Assembly (NCBI GenBank): GCA_964390115.1
Contig: CAYMGT010000026.1
Coordinates: forward strand, 1 to 11,594
DNA: 11,594 bases
Reading direction: 5' to 3'
From: JAIPJA01 sp964390115
GTDB taxonomy: Bacteria > Patescibacteriota > Patescibacteriia > Patescibacteriales > UBA12465
Part shown: in pieces, positions 6,179-11,594 of the stretch
How positions within the stretch are numbered: the stretch's first letter is position 1
Layout of the letters: each line of letters starts with the position of its first letter
Made by a program: the position numbers and the translations under genes
Notes under the pieces: model-generated
What the model was told of the DNA's origin: nothing
Databases searched by the model: none
What the model saw: only the letters and a program-made list of their open reading frames with translations

Positions 6179-7552
6179 TTATTTCACAGTTTGTTGCACC
6201 TTAGAGGCCGCTAAATTAATTGCTGCCTGTATATCTATACTACCATTATTTACACTTTCTATCATCTCGATCATAATTTCTTCCATAGCAATAGGATTTT
6301 TACCTTTATACCAAGTATGAGAAGTTAAAACTTGATCAGCGAAAATGCCTAATTCAGGATATTTTTCTTTTTGATAATTTACCAAGGACTTTAAAGCTGT
6401 TGGTTTTTTAGTTTTATCTAAATAAGATTTCACTTGTGCTTCAGCTGTCATAAATTTTATAAAATCCCAAGCTTCATTTTTATTTTTACTCTTACTAGAA
6501 ACTGTTTCTAACCAATAATTAGCAAAGTTAAAACTAACCGTGCTACCTTCAATTTGAGGAAAATTAGTAACTGAAAAGTTTAATTGCGGAGCTCGGCTTT
6601 TTATTACAGGTAGGTTGTATGAATAACTAAGCATCATAGCTAAATTTCCACTGATAAACATATCTAAAGAACTGTTTAATTCATCACTCCAACAATACAC
6701 CTCTTTAGCGGGTTTAGCAAAATCTGTATAAAAACGTAGTGCTTCCATTCCGGGATTGTAATTATTATTTTTGTAATTAGCTGGCACAGTATTAAAAAGT
6801 ATTTGACCACTAGAGCTTTGCATTTGACCACCATTTTGCATAATTAAGGCAGAGAGTATATCTACACTTCTTTCTACATTTTCTCCCCCTCCCAAAGCTA
6901 CTCCTGACTGAATAATACCGAAACGATTATCATGTCTGGTAAGTTTCTTTACATTTTGTTGGAAATCTCTATTCCAATATTGAGGTATTTCAGTTATACC
7001 AGCATTATTAAATAAATCTCTATTATAATACAAAGCTAATGTGTCTACAGACAAAGGTAAGCCGTAAATCTTGCCGTCTATAACCGCGTCATCATAAACT
7101 ACATCAACAAAACTATCTTGTAATTGTTTTAAAGTTAAAGACTTATTTACACGAATATCAGGAACTTGCTCTTTCTTTATCGTCCCTTTAGTAACCATAA
7201 AAGCCATGGTAGTTTCTGCAGGCATAGGGGAAAGTTTGCTTTGATACTTTTTCATCCAACTACTCTGAATTGATAAAATATCTGGCCCCCTGTCTTCAGC
7301 TAAAGCATTTAAGATAGCCTCCTCATACTCATCATAACGTAATTTTTTATACTTTATGGTTATATGAGGGTGCATAGATTTATATTTAGCAATTATGTCA
7401 GAGAAATCATCAGTTCCATCAAAAACGCGCCAATATTCAATAGTTACAGGCGTAATTGCTTCTTGGGTACTCTTATCCAAGCGTTTGCACCCAAAACCTG
7501 AAACTAAAATAACCGAAAATAAGATTAATATTGATAAAAATTTAATTTTCAT
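6179..7552 (-). CDS. Extracellular substrate-binding lipoprotein, ABC sugar-type (SBP family 1)
   Basis: A 457-residue lipoprotein of the family 1 solute-binding proteins, which normally deliver sugars to ABC importers. The signal peptide (residues 1-21) ends in VSGFGC, giving lipid-modified C22, although Phe at the -2 position is atypical. Family marks follow: TIEYWRVFDG at 37-46, GPDILSI at 89-95, GLPLSVDTLALYYNRDLF at 164-181, SGNLAMMLSYSYNLP at 301-315 and AWDFIKFMT at 361-369. The length is normal for the family, so the fold should be complete. No permease or ATPase gene lies in the unit; the next genes encode a pilin-like protein, a RodZ-like protein, a methyltransferase and a small membrane protein. 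It may work with a transporter encoded elsewhere, or have become a surface receptor or adhesin. A promoter candidate with an extended -10 lies just upstream. Confidence 0.88.
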   Translation of the reverse strand: MKIKFLSILILFSVILVSGFGCKRLDKSTQEAITPVTIEYWRVFDGTDDFSDIIAKYKSMHPHITIKYKKLRYDEYEEAILNALAEDRGPDILSIQSSWMKKYQSKLSPMPAETTMAFMVTKGTIKKEQVPDIRVNKSLTLKQLQDSFVDVVYDDAVIDGKIYGLPLSVDTLALYYNRDLFNNAGITEIPQYWNRDFQQNVKKLTRHDNRFGIIQSGVALGGGENVERSVDILSALIMQNGGQMQSSSGQILFNTVPANYKNNNYNPGMEALRFYTDFAKPAKEVYCWSDELNSSLDMFISGNLAMMLSYSYNLPVIKSRAPQLNFSVTNFPQIEGSTVSFNFANYWLETVSSKSKNKNEAWDFIKFMTAEAQVKSYLDKTKKPTALKSLVNYQKEKYPELGIFADQVLTSHTWYKGKNPIAMEEIMIEMIESVNNGSIDIQAAINLAASKVQQTVK

Positions 7553-7579
7553 AAATAAGCTATATTATTAACTATTTTA

Positions 7580-7608
7580 AGTATAGCAAAATATTAATAT
7601 TTTTTAAA
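7580..7608 (-). promoter_or_regulatory. Candidate promoter of the lipoprotein-pilin-RodZ-like unit
   Basis: On the minus strand TTTAAA (7608-7603), a 17-base spacer and TATACT (7585-7580) form a promoter with a TGC extended -10. The start would be near 7573, about 20 bases before the ATG at 7552. The spacer is almost filled by a perfect 16-base AT palindrome (7588-7603), which could be an operator. The -35 box is weak (four of six). Confidence 0.45.
7588..7603. repeat. 16-base perfect palindrome in the lipoprotein promoter
   Basis: AAAATATT followed by AATATTTT is a perfect dyad with no spacer, lying between the -35 and -10 boxes of the promoter at 7580-7608. Its position is that of a repressor operator, but it contains only A and T, so chance is a serious alternative in this composition. 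Its core ATATTAATAT recurs at 878-887 at the other promoter. Confidence 0.4.
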
Positions 7609-7621
7609 TGTTTAAAGTTTT

Positions 7622-10243
7622 TTATTGCAGTAACTTAGAAAATTTATTGGACGACTTAATTTCTTCAAGTTTCATACTCAGTAATTTACTCACTCCATCA
7701 TCTCCCATAGTAACTCCATAAATTAAACCCGATCTTTTCATAGAAGCTCTATTGTGAGTAATGGCTATAAATTGTGTTTTATGAGACAGTTCATCTAATA
7801 TCTCAGCCAACCTTTCTGAATTAGCTTCATCTAAAGCCGCATCTACCTCATCTAAAAAAACAAACGGTGCTGGGTTAGCACTAATAATAGCACAAATCAA
7901 AGCTATGGCCGTTAAAGCCCTCTCGCCACCTGAAAGCATATTTATAGAGCTAATTTTTTTACCTGGAGGACAGGCTTTAATCTCAATCCCGCTCAGCCCT
8001 GTGGCATTATGCTTTTTTAAAAACTTAATTTTTTGATTTACTTCATCATTTTCAATTTCAGCTTCTTTTTCATCAGCATTGTATAATTTAATAAGCTGAG
8101 CCTGACCACCGCTAAAAAGTTTCTTGAAATATTCATTGAAATATTTATCTATAGTTTTAAACTCAAGGTCAAACTGTTCTTTTATTTTTAAATCTAATTC
8201 TAAAACTATCTTTTCTAGAGATTTAATAGTATTTTCCAAATCTAAACTTTGCTGATAAAGAAAATCAAATCTTTCTTTAGTTTCTTGATATTCAATTTCA
8301 GTTTCTTTATCAATTCCACCTATAATCTCTAATTGTCTTTTAATATTAGAAATTCTAGAAAAACTTTCTTCAGGGTTTATAATTTTTTCTCCTTGGTAAT
8401 TTTCAATTTCTGACAATAATAATTCCTCTTGTCTAATATCTTTTTCTAAATCTTCCTGCTTGGTTTCTTCTCGGGCAATTCTTACTTTTAGTTCACTAAG
8501 TCTAGCTGAATTATTATTAATCTTAATTTGCAAATCCTGTCCTTCTCTTTGTATAACAAAAACCTTCTGTCGAGATGACCTTTCTTGACCCTCTATAGTC
8601 GCTAAAGATTGTAGAATTTTTTGTTCTTTTTCATTTAAAGAATTTTTAATTTCTACAAAATCTTCTTTCTGTTTATTTAAATGAGTTATATTTTCTTGCT
8701 TACCTTGTTTAGATATTTTCTCCTCAATAGAAAAAAGCTCAACCTTAATCTCTCTTATTTGTTTATTTTTTATATCCTTGTCTTGCCTTAAGCTAGAAAT
8801 TTTTAATCTATATTCTTGCTCCTTGTCCTCTAATTGAGAACGTTTATCTTGCCAAGAGACTAAACTTTCCTTCCAATTTTTTAACTCGCTAAGATTTTCC
8901 ATTTCTCTGGGAGTATCACTGAAAAAATTATTAATATTATCATCAAAATCTGATTGTAAACTATTTATTTGATCAGCTAAATTAGAAGATTTTAAATCTA
9001 AATTCTTAAATTTTTCCCAAAATTCACTAACTAAACTCTTTATTTCTGTTTGTTTTGGTTTAAAGCTTAAAATTTTGTTTTCTAATTCATTAATATTAGA
9101 TTTTACTTCTTTTAATTCTGAGTAGTCTTGATTATCTGTAGATTTCTCCAACTCCTCACTTAAAACAAACTCCTTCTTCTCTAGTAATTCTATATTATTT
9201 TTCATTTCCCTCTGTTTTTTTGACAACCAAGAAAGATCAAACTTACCTGAATTTTCTAAACCAATTTCTATACGAGTTTCTATCTGTGCTAAATCACGAC
9301 TATTTTGAACTATCTGACTTCTTAAAATAGTCAAATCGTTTTCTAATTCTTTTTTTTCTTCACTTTCTTCTTGTATATTTTCTAAACTAGCTAATTCTGA
9401 GTTAATCTTATCTAATTTGAAATTAAGCTCTCTGTCATTTTTTTCTAAATCTAATAACTCTGAATTAAAATTTTTAAGTTTAGAATTTAAAACTTGCCAA
9501 AGTTGAGAAAAATACTCAATTTGTTTTTGTTTTAATTCTTTTTCTAAAACTACTCGCTTATTCAGTTTATCTATTTGTCTAGTTAAAGTTTTTAGTCTGG
9601 GCTCTATCTCTGCCACTAATCGAGCAACTTGCTCTAAGTTCTCTTGACTACCCTGAAGTTTATTTAAAGCAGCATCTCTTTTAATTTGAAATTTTTTCAC
9701 GCCCGTGGCTTCATCAAAAAAATCTTTTCTCTCAGCCGGACTAGTGTTTAAAAAATTTTCTACTAAACCTTGACCTATAACACTATAGGTTTTTTGACCA
9801 AAATTAGCTTTAGCAAGTAACATCTGAATGTCGGATAATCTAACTCTTTTATTATTGATTAAATACTCGCTATCCCCATTTCTAAATAAGCGACGAGTAA
9901 TGACAATTTCGTTATAGTGTAAAGGCGAGTCGACATCACCTAAGTCTTGTCTTGATTTATCCTCATTATTTAAATACAAAGAAACTTCAGCCATAGCCAA
10001 CTTACCTTTTTTATCAGAACCAGAAAAAATTACATCTTCACCTTTTTTGCCACGCAAAGCTTTACTACTTTGTTCACCTAAAACCCAACGAACTGCATCA
10101 GCAATATTTGATTTACCCGATCCATTAGGACCAACTACAGCGGTTAATTTCTTTTTGGCTGTATTTTTGTCTTGTGGGAATAATAGGCTATTTTTACTAG
10201 CAAAAGATTTAAATCCTTGAATTTCTAATTTTTCTAAAAACAT
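7622..10243 (-). CDS. smc: SMC-family chromosome ATPase, short and without a recognisable hinge
   Basis: An 873-residue SMC-like ATPase. The N-terminal head has Walker A GPNGSGKS (38-45), the LRGKKGEDVIFSGS segment (63-76) and the Q-loop YSVIGQGLV (153-161). The C-terminal head has the ABC signature LSGGERALTAIAL (770-782), Walker B with D-loop FVFLDEVDAALDEAN (794-808) and the switch histidine ITHNRAS (828-834), so both ATPase halves look intact. Between them (about 195-700) is almost pure coiled coil, rich in Glu, Lys, Leu and Gln. Bacterial SMC proteins are usually near 1,150-1,200 residues with a globular, glycine-rich hinge of about 150 in the middle. Here no hinge is visible, only a short Asp/Asn/Pro stretch near residues 431-450, close to the midpoint. 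No zinc-hook CxxC is present either, arguing against Rad50. It would bind and organise DNA. ScpA and ScpB are not in the window. The gene has its own promoter and is divergent from gmk. Confidence 0.85.
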   Translation of the reverse strand: MFLEKLEIQGFKSFASKNSLLFPQDKNTAKKKLTAVVGPNGSGKSNIADAVRWVLGEQSSKALRGKKGEDVIFSGSDKKGKLAMAEVSLYLNNEDKSRQDLGDVDSPLHYNEIVITRRLFRNGDSEYLINNKRVRLSDIQMLLAKANFGQKTYSVIGQGLVENFLNTSPAERKDFFDEATGVKKFQIKRDAALNKLQGSQENLEQVARLVAEIEPRLKTLTRQIDKLNKRVVLEKELKQKQIEYFSQLWQVLNSKLKNFNSELLDLEKNDRELNFKLDKINSELASLENIQEESEEKKELENDLTILRSQIVQNSRDLAQIETRIEIGLENSGKFDLSWLSKKQREMKNNIELLEKKEFVLSEELEKSTDNQDYSELKEVKSNINELENKILSFKPKQTEIKSLVSEFWEKFKNLDLKSSNLADQINSLQSDFDDNINNFFSDTPREMENLSELKNWKESLVSWQDKRSQLEDKEQEYRLKISSLRQDKDIKNKQIREIKVELFSIEEKISKQGKQENITHLNKQKEDFVEIKNSLNEKEQKILQSLATIEGQERSSRQKVFVIQREGQDLQIKINNNSARLSELKVRIAREETKQEDLEKDIRQEELLLSEIENYQGEKIINPEESFSRISNIKRQLEIIGGIDKETEIEYQETKERFDFLYQQSLDLENTIKSLEKIVLELDLKIKEQFDLEFKTIDKYFNEYFKKLFSGGQAQLIKLYNADEKEAEIENDEVNQKIKFLKKHNATGLSGIEIKACPPGKKISSINMLSGGERALTAIALICAIISANPAPFVFLDEVDAALDEANSERLAEILDELSHKTQFIAITHNRASMKRSGLIYGVTMGDDGVSKLLSMKLEEIKSSNKFSKLLQ

Positions 10244-10251
10244 AAATGATA

Positions 10252-10280
10252 ACGGATTATTGTTTTTTAATTTTATCCGT
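10252..10280. repeat. Inverted repeat in the smc leader / smc-gmk intergenic region
   Basis: ACGGAT (10252-10257) and ATCCGT (10275-10280) form a perfect 6-base inverted repeat with 17 bases between. With a two-base bulge it extends to include ATAAC on both outer sides. It lies downstream of the smc -10 box, inside the expected 5' leader and just before the smc start codon. It could be an operator or a leader hairpin hiding the start. It is one of the few GC-containing patches in the intergenic DNA. Confidence 0.4.
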
Positions 10281-10291
10281 GTTATTTTTCT

Positions 10292-10320
10292 ATTATAGAT
10301 TTAAACTAATTTTTTATCAA
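10292..10320 (-). promoter_or_regulatory. Strong promoter of smc
   Basis: On the minus strand TTGATA (10320-10315), exactly 17 bases, then a perfect TATAAT (10297-10292) is a near-ideal sigma-70-type promoter. Transcription would begin near 10285, giving a leader of about 40 bases before the ATG at 10243. The -35 box directly abuts the proposed gmk start codon at 10321, so the two divergent genes share this 77-base region. A plus-strand TATTAT at 10291-10296 may serve gmk but has no good -35. Confidence 0.7.
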
Positions 10321-10917
10321 ATGAAACTAAAAGATAAACAGCTTATAGCTGAAAATATTGTTATAATTTCTGGTCCATCTGGCGCAGGTGAGGATACTAT
10401 TATATCAGAATTAAATAAACAAATAAAATTAGAAAAAATTATTACTACCACTACAAGAGAAAAGCGGGTGGGAGAAAAAAATGCTAAAGACTATTATTTT
10501 ATAAGCGATAAAGAATTTAAAGAAAATATAAAGAAAGGAGTTTTTGTTGAGTATGCTTGTGAATATAATGATAATTATTACGGAGTTAGTGAAAAAGAAC
10601 TTTTAAGGGTCGCCAACAGTAAAAAATTAGGTATATGGAAAATTGAATATAAGGGGGTAATGACAGCTAAAAAATTATTTCCTCATATCAAAGCAATCCT
10701 TATAAAAGCCCCTTTATCCGAACTTGAAAAAAGACTAAAAAATAGAGATAAAAATAACCAAAAACATATTAAAGAAAGAATGAGTTATACTAAAGAATGG
10801 CTTAAACATCAAGAAATTTATGATTTCAAAGTAATAAATAAGAACGGTTGTTTAAGTAAGGCTACAACTAAAATCTTAAATTACTTAAAAAAAATAAAAA
10901 AATCTATTGACAAGTAA
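10321..10917 (+). CDS. gmk: Guanylate kinase homologue with altered P-loop (Lys to Glu)
   Basis: A 198-residue guanylate kinase homologue, the enzyme that makes GDP from GMP and ATP. The ATG at 10321 is chosen over the one at 10246: the extra 25 residues would be hydrophobic, overlap the smc promoter and leader, and precede the normal start of the fold. The P-loop is GPSGAGEDT (18-26), where the family has GPSGAGKST, so the catalytic Walker A lysine is Glu (E24) and the following Ser is Asp. The GMP site is partly kept: TTTTREKRVGE (42-52), YYF (58-60), E78 and NYYG (85-88). The usual D-I-D-x-Q-G segment is KIEYKG (107-112), with Lys in place of the first Asp. LID arginines remain (R138, R142, R153). 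It is divergent from smc; rplS follows 96 bases later with its own promoters. Activity may be altered or lost, but the changes may also compensate one another. Confidence 0.85.
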   Translation: MKLKDKQLIAENIVIISGPSGAGEDTIISELNKQIKLEKIITTTTREKRVGEKNAKDYYFISDKEFKENIKKGVFVEYACEYNDNYYGVSEKELLRVANSKKLGIWKIEYKGVMTAKKLFPHIKAILIKAPLSELEKRLKNRDKNNQKHIKERMSYTKEWLKHQEIYDFKVINKNGCLSKATTKILNYLKKIKKSIDK

Positions 10918-10935
10918 AATAATTAGTTATATTAT
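10907..10935 (+). promoter_or_regulatory. Promoter P1 of rplS
   Basis: A perfect TTGACA (10907-10912) overlaps the last codons of gmk and is followed by a 17-base spacer and TATTAT (10930-10935). Transcription would start near 10942, about 70 bases before the rplS start. Confidence 0.6.
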
Positions 10936-10937
10936 AC

Positions 10938-10965
10938 TTTACAGATAAAAAATAAGCTATATAAT
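10938..10965 (+). promoter_or_regulatory. Promoter P2 of rplS
   Basis: TTTACA (10938-10943), a 16-base spacer and a perfect TATAAT (10960-10965) form a second promoter about 30 bases after P1. Transcription would begin near 10972, within the small hairpin at 10963-10983. Tandem promoters suit a ribosomal protein and tRNA transcript. Confidence 0.6.
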
Positions 10966-10983
10966 AGAACTAAAGGTTCTATT
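10963..10983 (+). terminator. Hairpin after gmk, possible weak terminator or rplS leader element
   Basis: AATAGAAC (10963-10970) and GTTCTATT (10976-10983) form a perfect 8-base stem with a 5-base loop, followed by a T-rich run (TTATTTATTTAC). This could terminate gmk transcripts or attenuate transcripts from rplS P1. Only two GC pairs make it weak. It overlaps the last bases of the P2 -10 box, so transcripts from P2 would not contain the whole hairpin. Confidence 0.4.
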
Positions 10984-11013
10984 TTATTTATTTACTTTAT
11001 ATAAGTTACTTAT

Positions 11014-11427
11014 ATGCCAGAGGATAAAAATATTCCAACTACTGATAAACCATCAGAGGTTGTTGAAAAAAAAGAAGAAAATACTAAGGAAGAGAATAAA
11101 TCTGACAAAAAACCTGACTTAAAGCCAGGTATGACTGTTCGTGTTTATCAAAAAATTAAAGAATTAAACATTAAAGGAGAAGAGAAAGAAAGAGTTCAAT
11201 ATTTTGAAGGTATCATTATTGCTAAAAAACATAATAAGGAAATTGGTGGCACTATTACCGTTAGGAAAGTATCTAACGGTATAGGTGTAGAAAAAATATT
11301 TCCTCTAAATCTTCCCACTATTGATAAAATTGAAATAAAAAAAATAGCCAAAGTTAATCGCGCTAAACTTTACTTTTTACGAAGAGGCTACAAGAAAAAA
11401 CTTAAAGAAACTATCGTTAAAAAATAG
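11014..11427 (+). CDS. rplS: 50S ribosomal protein L19 with charged N-terminal extension
   Basis: A 137-residue L19, a protein of the large ribosomal subunit near the subunit interface. The core from about residue 36 shows the family pattern: LKPGMTVRVYQKI (36-48), RVQYFEGIIIAKK (60-72), TITVRKVSNGIGVEKIFPL (80-98), and RAKLYFLR (116-123) near the end. L19 is usually about 115 residues; here about 35 Lys/Glu-rich residues precede the core and look disordered. The ATG at 11014 has no Shine-Dalgarno site but follows two tandem promoters. The stop codon TAG shares its last base with the first base of tRNA-Leu, so the gene and the tRNAs should be one transcript. Confidence 0.93.
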   Translation: MPEDKNIPTTDKPSEVVEKKEENTKEENKSDKKPDLKPGMTVRVYQKIKELNIKGEEKERVQYFEGIIIAKKHNKEIGGTITVRKVSNGIGVEKIFPLNLPTIDKIEIKKIAKVNRAKLYFLRRGYKKKLKETIVKK

Positions 11428-11513
11428 GGCGGATGGCGAAACTGGTAGACGCGCAAGCTTGAGGGGCTTGTGGAAGCAATTCCATGGAGGTTCAAATCCT
11501 CTTTCGCCCACCA
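11427..11513 (+). tRNA. tRNA-Leu (anticodon GAG)
   Basis: A class II tRNA with encoded CCA (11511-11513). The acceptor stem pairs GGGCGGA (11427-11433) with TTCGCCC (11503-11509), with one G-U pair and discriminator A at 11510. The anticodon stem CAAGC/GCTTG encloses TTGAGGG, with anticodon GAG at 11461-11463, reading CUC and CUU. The long variable arm TGGAA-GCAA-TTCCA (11471-11484) confirms leucine. The T stem is GGAGG/CCTCT with loop TTCAAAT. Its first base is the last base of the rplS stop codon. Confidence 0.96.
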
Positions 11514-11519
11514 GAAAGA

Positions 11520-11594
11520 GGGTGCATAGCTCAGCTGGTTAGAGCACTTCGTTTACACCGAAGGGGTCCAGGGTTCGAATCCTTGTGCACCCAC
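11520..11594 (+). tRNA. tRNA-Val (anticodon UAC), 3' end cut by the window edge
   Basis: Acceptor stem GGGTGCA (11520-11526) pairs with TGCACCC (11586-11592), with discriminator A at 11593. D stem is GCTC/GAGC. The anticodon stem CTTCG/CGAAG (11547-11551, 11559-11563) holds TTTACAC with anticodon TAC at 11554-11556, which reads valine codons. T stem CAGGG/CCTTG has loop TTCGAAT. The window ends at the first C after the discriminator, so an encoded CCA is likely but unseen. It lies six bases after tRNA-Leu and is surely processed from the same transcript. Confidence 0.96.

Noticed and set aside
7622..10243. Rad50/SbcC instead of SMC for the large ATPase
   Set aside because: No CxxC zinc hook in the coiled coil, and the head motifs (GPNGSGKSNIADAVRWVLGE, LSGGERALTAIAL) are SMC-like.
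10246..10320. 25-residue hydrophobic N-terminal extension of the guanylate kinase
   Set aside because: It lies in the smc promoter and leader region, is unlike any Gmk start, and the ATG at 10321 gives a normal 198-residue enzyme.
122..11427. Alternative genetic code with TGA as glycine
   Set aside because: All complete genes use TAA or TAG stops, contain no in-frame TGA, and have full-length products with GGN glycine codons at conserved motifs.
1..11594. CRISPR arrays, insertion sequences, phage or attachment sites
   Set aside because: No regularly spaced direct repeats, transposase or integrase motifs, or duplicated tRNA ends were seen.

Overview
This window is a very AT-rich bacterial chromosome segment. 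It carries 13 protein-coding genes (one cut by the left edge, one split by a run of Ns) and two tRNA genes. Single-copy housekeeping genes (SMC-type ATPase, guanylate kinase, ribosomal protein L19, tRNA-Leu, tRNA-Val) sit beside several small membrane or envelope genes. The pilin-like protein, the divergent guanylate kinase, the shortened SMC and the near absence of Shine-Dalgarno sites together suggest a member of the Candidate Phyla Radiation (Patescibacteria), perhaps of the Parcubacteria group. That placement is an inference from gene content, not a database result. All complete genes read through with the standard code (8 TAA and 4 TAG stops, no TGA stop and no in-frame TGA).

Layout. (1) 1-12 (-): the first codons of a gene leaving the window, with the only strong Shine-Dalgarno site seen. 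(2) 122-832 (-): a class I SAM methyltransferase, divergent from (3) 917-4137 (+): a tightly packed three-gene glycosylation unit. It holds a large GT-C-like membrane protein, a second GT-C-like mannosyltransferase-type protein broken by a 100-N scaffold gap, and a GT2 glycosyltransferase resembling polyprenol-phosphate sugar synthases. The logic is coherent: the GT2 enzyme would charge a polyprenyl phosphate with sugar on the cytoplasmic side, and the GT-C proteins would use such lipid-linked donors on the outer face. (4) 7552-4167 (-): a five-gene unit encoding a substrate-binding lipoprotein without permease genes, a type IV secretion-type pilin-like protein, a RodZ-like HTH/membrane/Ig-like protein, a methyltransferase and a small membrane protein. 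It ends in a good intrinsic terminator lying inside the 3' end of the convergent GT2 gene. (5) 10243-7622 (-): an SMC-like ATPase with intact heads but only 873 residues and no recognisable hinge. (6) 10321-10917 (+): a guanylate kinase homologue, divergent from smc, whose P-loop lysine is replaced by glutamate. (7) 11014-11594 (+): rplS with two tandem promoter candidates, then tRNA-Leu(GAG), whose first base is the last base of the rplS stop codon, and tRNA-Val(UAC), which runs to the window edge.

The most unusual points are the hinge-less SMC, the guanylate kinase with an apparent charge swap in its active site, and the orphan substrate-binding lipoprotein / pilin / RodZ-like operon. No CRISPR array, insertion sequence, phage gene or attachment site was seen. 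There is no gene-free stretch longer than 300 bases.
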